Positions 1 through 6,994 of a DNA stretch of 63,333 nucleotides are shown in pieces. The position numbers were made by a program, and so were the translations under genes. Positions within the stretch are counted from its first letter, which is position 1; every line of letters begins with the position of its first letter. The stretch spans positions 1 to 63,333 of the forward strand of contig CABRZC010000003.1 of the NCBI GenBank assembly GCA_902475375.1, in the 5' to 3' direction. The stretch comes from an uncultured Collinsella sp. (GTDB lineage Bacteria; Actinomycetota; Coriobacteriia; Coriobacteriales; Coriobacteriaceae). The notes under the pieces are model-generated. The model was not told the origin of the DNA. It did no database searches and saw only the letters and a program-made list of their open reading frames with translations.

Positions 1-173
1 TACAGATCAAGACAAACCAAACCCGCCTGCTAGAAAATCTCAATCTGTAACAACAACTCGGCAAAATCCGTCCCTCGTGTTACAGATTTAGACAAACAAA
101 GATCGTCCTGCCGAAACATCTCGATCTGTAACACCTAGCCGCCCAAATCGGGTCCAGATGTTACAGATCGAGA
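1..173. repeat. Array of alternating inverted 15-bp repeats (array 1)
   Basis: The words TCTCRATCTGTAACA (forward) and its reverse complement TGTTACAGATYGAGA alternate. Forward copies lie at 38-52 and 119-133. Reverse copies lie at 78-92 and 159-173, and a truncated reverse copy runs off the left edge at 1-12. The stretches between words are 25-26 bp and differ in sequence, so consecutive words are about 40 bp apart. The array probably extends beyond the window. Two more arrays of the same kind lie at 15925-16139 and 22943-23078. No gene is visible here. It is not a standard CRISPR, because the words are short and flip orientation each time. Confidence 0.85.
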
Positions 174-262
174 TTTTGTTTGGGAAGTTGAGAACTGGGT
201 CGAAAACATTGATCCGCAATAACAAAAAAGCTCGCCGGCTAGGCCGACGAGCTGCAAGTTCT

Positions 263-339
263 TGGTCGCGGGAGCAGGATTTGAACCTACGACCTCCGGG
301 TTATGAGCCCGGCGAGCTACCAGACTGCTCCACCCCGCA
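263..339 (-). tRNA. Initiator tRNA-fMet (CAT)
   Basis: A complete 77-nt cloverleaf can be read on the minus strand with an encoded CCA end. The anticodon is CAT in the loop CTCATAA. The anticodon stem has three consecutive G-C pairs (GGG/CCC), the hallmark of initiator tRNAs. The T arm contains GGTTCAAATCC. Position 1 is U and position 72 is G, a weak wobble pair in place of a Watson-Crick pair; initiators typically have a mismatch here (C1-A72 in E. coli). An elongator Met tRNA is unlikely because of the GGG/CCC stem. Confidence 0.95.
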
Positions 340-535
340 ATGTCTGGGCGCCTCATGTGCGCTAGAAAGAATATTACGCGGGAGTTCGGTAAACGGCAAG
401 GAAAATCTCGTAGAGCATAATTCCTTCATATTTAAACCCCTCAGCCCATATCACTGTAACCGAATCGCAGCCGAGCGCCGTCGACGGCGCGTATACAATG
501 GTGCGCGTCCTTTTACACCGACACTGGGAGTAGAC

Positions 536-1309
536 ATGCTGCTCGCTATCGATATGGGAAACACGCAGACGGCCATGGGCCTGTTTGACGGAGACGAGCT
601 GGTGCAGTCGTGGCGCATGCCCACCGACCGCTCCTATACCGCCGACGAGATCCATGTGCGCCTGATGGGTTTCTTTAAGATGTACGGCCTTTCGCTCGAC
701 GCGGTCGACGCGATCGCCTTTGCCGGCGTGGTGCCGCAGCTCTCGCGCGAATGGCACGCCGTAGCCGACCGCATTGCCGCGGACGCCATCGTCATTGGGC
801 CGCAGACGGCCGCCGTGACCAAGCTGCGTGCGGCGCGCCCCCAGGCTGTGGGCGCCGACCGCGTCGCCAACGCCGTTGCGGCCGAAACTTTCTACGGCGC
901 GCCGGCAATCGTGGTGGACTTTGGCACCGCGACCAATATCGACGTCATCGATGAGGACGGTTATTACATTGGCGGAGCGATCGCGCCGGGCATCCGCATC
1001 TCCATGGACGCGCTTGCCGCCCGTGCCGCCAAGCTCGCCAGCGTTCCGCTCGAGGCGCCGGAGCACGCCATCGGCCGCGATACCGAGGAGTGCATCAAGG
1101 TCGGCGCCGTGATGGGCGCCGCCGCCATGGCCGAGGGCCTGGTCGCGCGCATGAAGCGCGAGCTGGGCCGCGAGGATGCCACCGTTATCGCCACGGGCGG
1201 TCTCGCCGGCATCGTCGCCGATTCGACCGATGCCTTCGACGTGGTCGACGGGCAGCTCACCATCAAGGGCATCTGCGAAATCTACCGCCGCATGCAGGAG
1301 CTGGGGTAA
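536..1309 (+). CDS. coaX: Type III pantothenate kinase
   Basis: CoaX phosphorylates pantothenate, the first step of coenzyme A synthesis, in the cytosol. The 257-aa product has the ASKHA-fold motifs of the family: the phosphate-binding DMGNT at residues 6-10, GADR at 106-109, DFGTAT at 128-133, and GGAIAPG at 147-152. The length is normal for the family. The open frame extends upstream through the tRNA, but the start at 536 gives MLLAIDMGNT, the expected N-terminus, and a -10-like TATACAAT lies at 492-499. The gene stands alone, convergent with the birA-like gene. Type III kinases are not feedback-inhibited by CoA and do not use N-alkyl pantothenamides (family knowledge). Confidence 0.95.
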   Translation: MLLAIDMGNTQTAMGLFDGDELVQSWRMPTDRSYTADEIHVRLMGFFKMYGLSLDAVDAIAFAGVVPQLSREWHAVADRIAADAIVIGPQTAAVTKLRAARPQAVGADRVANAVAAETFYGAPAIVVDFGTATNIDVIDEDGYYIGGAIAPGIRISMDALAARAAKLASVPLEAPEHAIGRDTEECIKVGAVMGAAAMAEGLVARMKRELGREDATVIATGGLAGIVADSTDAFDVVDGQLTIKGICEIYRRMQELG

Positions 1310-1366
1310 GACAGGGGCATAAGTCGAGCACGTCCAATGCCCCAGCCCCCGCAAACGTTCGCCAAG

Positions 1367-1409
1367 CCTATTCCTCAAAACTGAAAAATTTTCAGTTTTG
1401 AGGAATAGG
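1367..1409. repeat. Perfect 43-bp palindrome between convergent genes
   Basis: Two 21-bp arms (1367-1387 and 1389-1409) are exact reverse complements around a single central base. The structure is AT-rich in the middle and starts CCTATTCCTCAAAACTG. It follows coaX and faces the end of the birA-like gene, so it may end transcription. It has no loop, so in RNA the closing A/T pairs would have to open. Its sequence is unlike the GGGACAG hairpins elsewhere. Confidence 0.8.
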
Positions 1410-1439
1410 ACCGACGCGGCCATTCTCTCGGGTCACACA

Positions 1440-1473
1440 GAAGCCCTCCCCGGTGCAGGCCGAAGAGGGCTTC
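1440..1473 (-). terminator. Probable terminator of the folP-birA operon
   Basis: A 9-bp perfect stem, GAAGCCCTC/GAGGGCTTC, with a 16-nt loop lies 37 bases after the birA-like stop codon. The following T tract is weak on both strands, so efficiency is uncertain. Confidence 0.45.
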
Positions 1474-1509
1474 GTTGTCATCGTTATCTTTGAGCGCTGG
1501 CGCCCCGCG

Positions 1510-2211
1510 TTACAGCCCGCGAATCCGTACGGCCTCGGGAGGAAACTCCTGCTCGCCGGCATCGGTCTTGATAGTCGCGCGGCCCCAGATGTCCAGGCCC
1601 GCAAACACGCCGACCGCAAGCGGCAGGCCGTTGGGCGACACCGCCGCAACTTGGCGGCCCAGCAGCGGCACCATATCGAAATACTCGCCCAACACGGGGG
1701 CCAGCGGACCGGCAGCGCCCTGCGGCGTGTTGGCAACAGCCGCCCAGGCGTCCACGCGGGTCAGCACGGCGGCAGCCAACTCCTCGACCAGCGCTTCGTC
1801 GGCCGCATCCACACCGAGCTCGCTCAGCGCCGAACGTTCAATATCCACCGTCACGGCACCGAACATGCCCGCAGCACCGGCGCCGCCGTTGACGGCGACG
1901 CGCGCGAACGACGTCTCAAACGCAGGCGCGCCGCACACGATATTGCTCGGCCACTCAATGCCCACCTTGCCGGCAAGGTCCAGGCCCGGCGTCGACGCCG
2001 TGCCCACGAGCGCGTCCATCACGCCCATCGCCGCCACAAACGGCAGGCCGTGGAAGGCATGCATGTTCACGTCCGGGCGCACGACCAGCGAAAACGTCAA
2101 CGACGTCTCGCCCGCGCTCCAAGCGCACCAGCCCGCGGACGCACCCTCGCGGCCCGCGTCGCGCGCGGCGTCAAGCTCGGTGCCAACGGCCACAGCATTC
2201 ATCTCAATCAT
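1510..2211 (-). CDS. Divergent biotin protein ligase-like protein (BPL catalytic fold)
   Basis: The 233-aa protein resembles the catalytic and C-terminal domains of BirA-type biotin-protein ligases. LTFSLVVRP matches the LxFSLxLRP strand, IEWPSNIV matches the KWPND segment, and the C-terminus (GVFAGLDIWGRATIKTDAGE) matches the small SH3-like domain. The biotinyl-AMP loop GRGRRGR is missing, and the lysine of KWPND is replaced by glutamate. There is no N-terminal DNA-binding domain. The ATG immediately follows the folP-folK stop codon, so translation is probably coupled. The fold assignment is fairly secure, but activity as a biotin ligase is doubtful. A lipoate-ligase-like or non-catalytic role is possible. 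Confidence 0.6.
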   Translation of the reverse strand: MIEMNAVAVGTELDAARDAGREGASAGWCAWSAGETSLTFSLVVRPDVNMHAFHGLPFVAAMGVMDALVGTASTPGLDLAGKVGIEWPSNIVCGAPAFETSFARVAVNGGAGAAGMFGAVTVDIERSALSELGVDAADEALVEELAAAVLTRVDAWAAVANTPQGAAGPLAPVLGEYFDMVPLLGRQVAAVSPNGLPLAVGVFAGLDIWGRATIKTDAGEQEFPPEAVRIRGL

Positions 2212-3939
2212 CTACATACGCCCCAATTCGCCCACGATATGGCCTACGCGGTCCTCGGGCTCCTTGACCTCGACGCCGTTGTAGCGGAAGAACCGCGCCG
2301 GGTCGTGCATCAGATCCTCGAGCGGCACCAGTACAAAGTCGCGCTCGCCAATGAGCGGATGCGGCAGGCGCAGCTTTTTGCCGCCATGGATCTCGCCGTC
2401 CATCCACAGCAGGTCCAGGTCGATGGTGCGCGGACCGTTGACCTTGGCCTTCTTGGAGCGGTCGCGCCCCAGCTCAGCCTCGATCTTCATAAGCTCGTCG
2501 AGCAGCACCAGCGGCGCCAGCTCGGTCTTGATCTCGATGACGGCGTTGGCAAACGCATCTTGGCGCGTCTCGTAGGCCGGCTCGCTCTCGTAGATGCGCG
2601 AGCAGTTGGACACGCAGGTGAGCGGAATCTCGGCGATCATGTCGCGTGCGGCGCGGATGTTGTCGCAACGATGCCCCAGGTTGGAGCCCACGGCCACAAA
2701 CGCACGGCGCGGTTGCGGCTTGGCGACAGCCCAGTAACCGTTCAGGAACTGCGCAAAGCCGGTAACGTCGTGCACGCGCACGATGTTGGCACCGGCCTGG
2801 ATAGCGCCCAGGCACACGCCAAACGTGGCGGCATCGCGCGCGGCCGCCTCGGTCACGCCCGAAACGGCGCCCACAAAACGCTTGCGCGACACGGCGCACA
2901 TGAGCGGATAGCCCAGCGACGCCATCTTGGCGGTCTCGCGCTGGATGACGATGTCCTCGTTGGCCGTCTTGCCAAAGCCCGAACCGGGATCGATGCAGAT
3001 GCGGTCGCGCGACACGCCGGCATGGATGAGCGTGCGGGCCTGGTCGGACAGAAAGCCCATGACGCGGCGCATGATGGGCGCCGAATCGGGCAGGGTAAAG
3101 CGGCGGAGCTGAGAGGTGGGCACGTAGGCCTCCTCGCGGCGGGCGCTGCGGCGCATCATGGCGGCCAGGTGGTCATTGGGCTCCAGCGCGGGCTCAGGGG
3201 TCGTGGCGGCCTCGGCGACAGGGGCGACCTGCTCGGCGGCCGATGCCTCCTGCTTCTGCTCGTCCGTGGGCTCCGGCGCAGGCTCCGGATCGCCAAACGG
3301 CAGCGAGGGCTGCACCACGCCACCCGGCAGCTTGGCCTCCGTCTTGGGCTCGCCCAGCAGCTTGCCACGGCGGCGGCGGGCAGGCTTCTCGGCCTCACGC
3401 GCAGCCTCGGCGGCCGCCTCGCGCGCCTTTTCGGCAACAAACGCCGCGGCCGAGGTATCGAGCTGCACCGTTGCATGCGTGCGCGTAGGCGCCGCGATCT
3501 CGCCGGCGTGCATCACGATGACACCGCAGGTGCTCGTCGCGACAAATTCGACCATCTTGGGGTCGGTGAAGCCCGTCACGTCGTTGACGATCGAGGCACC
3601 GCAGCGCACGGCCGCCTTGGCAACCGCCACGTGGCGCGTGTCGATCGAGACGATAGCGCCCTCTTTGGCCAGCGCGCGCACCACGGGCAGCACGCGGCGA
3701 GCCTCCTCGTCGGGATTGACCGGGGTAAATCCGGGGCGCGTAGACTCGCCGCCCACGTCGATGATGTCGGCGCCGGCATCGAGCATCGCCAGGCCGTACT
3801 CGATGGCGGCATCCGGGTCGAAGTGCTCCCCGCCATCGCTAAACGAATCGGGCGTCACGTTGAGGACGCCCATGATGCGCGGGCGGTCAAAGCTGAGCTC
3901 GTACTTTCCGCACCGCCATGTCTTACTATCGTTCGCCAT
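2212..3939 (-). CDS. folP-folK: Bifunctional dihydropteroate synthase / HPPK (FolP-FolK fusion) with a large insertion
   Basis: The protein catalyses two consecutive steps of folate synthesis. Residues 18-405 are dihydropteroate synthase: MGVLNVTPDSFSDGG at 23-37, DVGGESTRPG at 61-70, IDTR at 99-102, DPGSGFGK at 317-324, SRKRF at 351-355. Residues 411-545 are hydroxymethyldihydropterin pyrophosphokinase: VAVGSNLG, and NGPRTIDLDLLW near the end. Between residues 150 and 285 sits a charged, Ala/Glu/Pro-rich insertion in the loop that normally follows the MH motif. The product is 575 aa; separate FolP and FolK proteins are about 270 and 160 aa. I chose the start at 3939 because AGGAGG lies 6 nt upstream; an in-frame ATG further upstream lacks a site. 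It lies downstream of the sirtuin gene and is coupled to the birA-like gene. Confidence 0.93.
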   Translation of the reverse strand: MANDSKTWRCGKYELSFDRPRIMGVLNVTPDSFSDGGEHFDPDAAIEYGLAMLDAGADIIDVGGESTRPGFTPVNPDEEARRVLPVVRALAKEGAIVSIDTRHVAVAKAAVRCGASIVNDVTGFTDPKMVEFVATSTCGVIVMHAGEIAAPTRTHATVQLDTSAAAFVAEKAREAAAEAAREAEKPARRRRGKLLGEPKTEAKLPGGVVQPSLPFGDPEPAPEPTDEQKQEASAAEQVAPVAEAATTPEPALEPNDHLAAMMRRSARREEAYVPTSQLRRFTLPDSAPIMRRVMGFLSDQARTLIHAGVSRDRICIDPGSGFGKTANEDIVIQRETAKMASLGYPLMCAVSRKRFVGAVSGVTEAAARDAATFGVCLGAIQAGANIVRVHDVTGFAQFLNGYWAVAKPQPRRAFVAVGSNLGHRCDNIRAARDMIAEIPLTCVSNCSRIYESEPAYETRQDAFANAVIEIKTELAPLVLLDELMKIEAELGRDRSKKAKVNGPRTIDLDLLWMDGEIHGGKKLRLPHPLIGERDFVLVPLEDLMHDPARFFRYNGVEVKEPEDRVGHIVGELGRM

Positions 3940-4033
3940 GAACATCCTCCTAAAATGCCCGCGCCGCCGCGCTCGGGCGCAGGCGGCGGGGTTGCTTTGC
4001 AATTAGTCTTTCTATTGTATCCGCGCACACGGG

Positions 4034-4786
4034 CTAGAACGCAAACGCGGCCGCGATGTCGCAAGAAATCAGCAGGTCGGCATTTGCATCCTGATCGGTG
4101 GGAGCAAGATTGCAAATGGCCAGCGTATCGCCGGTAAAGTAGCGCGTAAGGCCCGCCGCCGGATACACCACGAGCGAGGTCCCGCCCACAATGAGGGCAT
4201 CGGCCGCGGCGATGGCGGCAACGGCGCCGGTCAGCACACGCTCATCGAGCGGCTCCTCGTAGAGCACCACATCGGGCTTGATGCGCCCGCCGCACGCAGG
4301 ACACACGGGCACACCCGCGGCGTCCTCGTGCTCGCGCGAGCAAATCCACTCGGCGCTATAGACCGCGCCGCACGACTGGCAAATGTTTCGATGGACCGAT
4401 CCGTGCAGCTCAAACACACGCTGCGAGCCGGCCATCTGATGCAGACCGTCGATATTTTGCGTCACCACGGCATTTAGCTTTCCGGCGCGCTCCAGCTCGG
4501 CCAGCTTGGTGTGGCAGCGGTTGGGCTTGGCGCCAAGCGCGATCATCTTGGTGCGGTAGAAGTCGAAGAACTCGGCCGGATGCGCCTCATAAAAGCTATG
4601 CGAGAGCATGGTCTCGGGCGGATAGGCAAACTGCTGGTGATACAGGCCGTCCACGCTGCGGAAATCGGGGATGCCACTCGCCGTGGAAACACCCGCGCCA
4701 CCAAAGAAGACCACGCGCTTGTGGGTGCCGAACAGCTCTTCCAGCGCGGCGGAGGCCTGCTTGGGATCCGTTATTGCCTGCGTCAT
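4034..4786 (-). CDS. cobB: NAD-dependent protein deacylase, Sir2 family
   Basis: Sirtuins remove acyl groups from lysines, consuming NAD+ and releasing nicotinamide and O-acyl-ADP-ribose. The 250-aa protein shows GAGVSTASGIPDFR at 30-43 (NAD binding), TQNIDGLH at 109-116, the catalytic His128 in ELHGS, two zinc CxxC pairs (Cys136/139 and Cys162/165), and GTSLVVYPA near residue 202. The length is typical. The residues diagnostic of desuccinylases (Tyr/Arg in the acyl pocket) are not evident, so deacetylase activity is most likely. It is divergent from xthA and about 95 nt upstream of folP-folK. Confidence 0.93.
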   Translation of the reverse strand: MTQAITDPKQASAALEELFGTHKRVVFFGGAGVSTASGIPDFRSVDGLYHQQFAYPPETMLSHSFYEAHPAEFFDFYRTKMIALGAKPNRCHTKLAELERAGKLNAVVTQNIDGLHQMAGSQRVFELHGSVHRNICQSCGAVYSAEWICSREHEDAAGVPVCPACGGRIKPDVVLYEEPLDERVLTGAVAAIAAADALIVGGTSLVVYPAAGLTRYFTGDTLAICNLAPTDQDANADLLISCDIAAAFAF

Positions 4787-4922
4787 ATGAGTCCTCCGTC
4801 CTTGTTGGTCGGATGGCGGCGGGCGCTTGCCCGGCGCGCAGCCTTTGGGTCGACACGCGCGGAGCCCACCACCGCCCCTGTTGCGCTAATCTTAAGCCTG
4901 CCAACCCCGTCGAAAGGACACC

Positions 4923-5741
4923 ATGCCTCAGACTTACACTTTCGCCTCGTGGAACGTCAACGGCCTGCGCGCCGTGCTCAAAAAGGACCCGAGCTTTATC
5001 CAGGTCGCGCAAGAACTCGACGTCGATATCCTGGCGCTGCAGGAGACCAAGCTACAGGAGGGCCAGGTCGATATCGACCTGCCCGGCTATCACCAAACCT
5101 GGAGCTACGCCGAGCGTAAAGGCTATTCGGGCACCGCGGTCTTTAGCCGCCAGGAACCGCTGCGCGTGCTACGCGCCGACGCGCTGCTACCCTACGCCGG
5201 CGAGGGCGAGGCGGCCGAGCTCGTGGCGCAGGCCGCGACCGAGGGCCGCGTCTGCGCGCTCGAGTTCGACAAGTTTTGGTTTGTCGACGTCTATACGCCC
5301 AACGCGCAAAACGAACTCGCCCGCATCGATGTGCGTATGGCCTGGGACGATGCCTACCGCGGCTTTTTGAACGCGCTTGAACGCGAGACCTGCAAGCCCG
5401 TTGTAACCTGCGGCGACTTTAACGTGGCGCACGAGGAGATCGACCTTAAGAACCCCAAGTCCAACCGCGGCAACGCCGGCTTTTCGGACGAGGAGCGCGG
5501 CAAGTTTACCGAGCTGCTCAACGCCGGGTTTACCGATACCTGGCGCGCGGCAAACCCCGACGTCGAGGGCGTCTACAGCTGGTGGAGTTACCGCTTTAAT
5601 GCTCGCAAGAACAACGCCGGCTGGCGCATCGATTATTTCCTGGTAAGTGATTCAATCGCCGCCGACGTTCGCGACACCGGTATCCGTGGCGACATCTTCG
5701 GCAGCGACCACTGCCCCGTCACCCTCACGCTAGAGTTCTAG
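4923..5741 (+). CDS. xthA: Exodeoxyribonuclease III / AP endonuclease
   Basis: This enzyme cleaves DNA at abasic sites and trims damaged 3' ends in base-excision repair. The 272-aa protein has the EEP-fold residues WNVNG at 10-14, the metal ligand Glu41 in LQETKL, GDFNVAH in the middle, and the terminal GSDHCP (Asp262, His263). The length matches ExoIII-type enzymes. A Shine-Dalgarno AAAGGA lies 5 nt before the ATG. The gene is monocistronic; the terminator at 5882-5911 follows inside a repeat element. Confidence 0.95.
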   Translation: MPQTYTFASWNVNGLRAVLKKDPSFIQVAQELDVDILALQETKLQEGQVDIDLPGYHQTWSYAERKGYSGTAVFSRQEPLRVLRADALLPYAGEGEAAELVAQAATEGRVCALEFDKFWFVDVYTPNAQNELARIDVRMAWDDAYRGFLNALERETCKPVVTCGDFNVAHEEIDLKNPKSNRGNAGFSDEERGKFTELLNAGFTDTWRAANPDVEGVYSWWSYRFNARKNNAGWRIDYFLVSDSIAADVRDTGIRGDIFGSDHCPVTLTLEF

Positions 5742-5815
5742 CCCCAACTGATCCCCTGGGGACGGAGGAAAAGGGATCATTTTCACCTCGCGAGGGAATC
5801 CACGCGACCCGCCCG

Positions 5816-5973
5816 CAACGAAACTGGCCCATCTACTACGTTTAAGCCACCGCCCTCAACCACAGCGAACAACGCAAAAAGAAAACCGCAGGTAGAAAGC
5901 CTGCGGTTTTTCATAAAACGCGGTCATGGTCGGGGGTATCAGGCTAAACGTAGTAGATGGGCCAGTTTCGTTG
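5816..5973. repeat. 158-bp element with 32-bp terminal inverted repeats
   Basis: The arms at 5816-5848 and 5942-5973 are near-perfect inverted repeats (core ACTGGCCCATCTACTACGTT). The centre carries the terminator hairpin at 5882-5911. No transposase is encoded. The central part (AACCGCAGGT followed by a GGTCATGGTC-like motif) resembles that of the element at 6069-6237, although the arms of the two differ. Confidence 0.75.
5882..5911 (+). terminator. Rho-independent terminator (xthA side)
   Basis: An 11-bp stem AAAACCGCAGG/CCTGCGGTTTT with a 7-nt loop, ending in TTTTTC, stands 140 bases after xthA. The leading A run means it may also work for minus-strand transcripts. Confidence 0.8.
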
Positions 5974-6068
5974 CGGCCGCCGTCAACTGATTCCCTGGGG
6001 ACGTCTGGGGACAGAAGAAAACGGATCAATTAGGCTCTTGAGGACCACGATGCCCGTCATATCAGCCG

Positions 6069-6237
6069 GCCATTTCAAAACTATGCCGGTTTACGGGGCT
6101 GAATCGCGAACCCCCCAACCATACGCAATTCCGAGATAATAAAACCGCAGGTGAACGGCTTGCTCAATTTCGAAAAAAGCCGGTATGGTCTGTCTGCGCC
6201 AATCTAGCCCCGTAAACCGGCATAGTTTTAAAATGGC
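6069..6237. repeat. 169-bp element with 32-bp terminal inverted repeats
   Basis: The arms at 6069-6100 and 6206-6237 match as inverted repeats with one difference (core AAAACTATGCCGGTTTACGG). The centre carries AACCGCAGGT and GCCGGTATGGTC, like the centre of the neighbouring element at 5816-5973. It ends about 40 bases from the ECF S-subunit stop codon. Confidence 0.75.
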
Positions 6238-6276
6238 ACTTCTGCAGTATTGATTCCCACCCCGGCGCAACCGCCA

Positions 6277-6990
6277 TTACAGCCCGTACTTCGCGACGAC
6301 GCGGTTGATGCGGCGACACCAGGGCCTGTACAGGGCGGCCAAGAACACGCAGGTCGCGAGGCCGTGTGTGATATCGAACGGCACTGCCGTGGCAAGACGC
6401 GCCACGGCTCCCGCCCACGTGAGCGGCTGCACAAAACCGATGATGTCATACGCGTTGATCACCACGCCGTACAGCAAACCCGATGCAAAGCCGTACGCCA
6501 TCAGGGCCGGCATGCGCACGGTTCCACCCGCACGGTCGAACGCGCCCGCATGCGCCAGCGCGCCGCCAACATAGCCAACCAGACCCCAGGCATACATCTG
6601 CCATGGCGTCCACATGCCCTGCCCAAAAAAGAAGTTGCTGGTCAGCGCCGCCAGCGCGCCGACTATAAAGCCGTTACGACAACCGAGTGTCGCCCCGGCG
6701 ATAATGGCGATGGCACTCACGGGTTTAAAGTCGGGAATGGGGCCAAACAAGATGCGCCCCGCCGCGGCCAACGCCGCCAACACCAGCGTGGGCATAATCT
6801 GTCGCAGGCCCGGGCGCGACGCCTCGTAGCCCGCAAAGAACAGCGCGAGCACCAGCGCTACCACGACAAGCATGGCAAGCGCCGCCTGCTCAATGCCCGC
6901 CAGCAACGCCGCAGTCATCACTGCCGGCACCGCCAGGAGCAGCGGAATCTCCATTTTTGTGAGTAGGCGCGAGGCGCGATGATCCATCAT
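6277..6990 (-). CDS. ECF transporter S component, CbrT-like (vitamin-binding membrane subunit)
   Basis: The 237-aa protein is very hydrophobic with about six membrane segments. The segment PDFKPVSAIAIIAG, followed by SNFFFGQGMWTPWQM, is characteristic of S components of the CbrT group. CbrT itself binds cobalamin in Lactobacillus (family knowledge). The substrate here is inferred, not shown. The start at 6990 lies 4 nt after the stop of the ATPase gene, with a weak AGGG upstream; a longer frame would overlap the ATPase gene. It is the last gene of the operon with the fused ATPase and EcfT, so all three parts of an ECF importer are present. Confidence 0.8.
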   Translation of the reverse strand: MMDHRASRLLTKMEIPLLLAVPAVMTAALLAGIEQAALAMLVVVALVLALFFAGYEASRPGLRQIMPTLVLAALAAAGRILFGPIPDFKPVSAIAIIAGATLGCRNGFIVGALAALTSNFFFGQGMWTPWQMYAWGLVGYVGGALAHAGAFDRAGGTVRMPALMAYGFASGLLYGVVINAYDIIGFVQPLTWAGAVARLATAVPFDITHGLATCVFLAALYRPWCRRINRVVAKYGL

Positions 6991-6994
6991 CCCA

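Larger units (their letters stand above)
5742..6276. other. Gene-free intergenic region made of repeat elements
   Basis: No credible gene is seen in these 535 bases between convergent xthA and the ECF operon. They hold two direct copies of a GGGGAC-containing motif (about 5745-5790 and 5983-6032, both starting CAACTGATYCCCTGGGGACG), the inverted-repeat element at 5816-5973, and a second element at 6069-6237. The short open frames here are read through repeat sequence. Confidence 0.75.

Noticed and set aside
38..173. CRISPR array near the left end
   Set aside because: The repeat word is 15 bp, alternates in orientation and has no leader or cas genes. CRISPR repeats are about 23-47 bp in one orientation.
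1453..4137. A long plus-strand open frame (894 aa) opposite birA and folP-folK
   Set aside because: It is a GC-driven antisense shadow; the minus-strand frames carry clear enzyme motifs and ribosome sites, the plus frame none.
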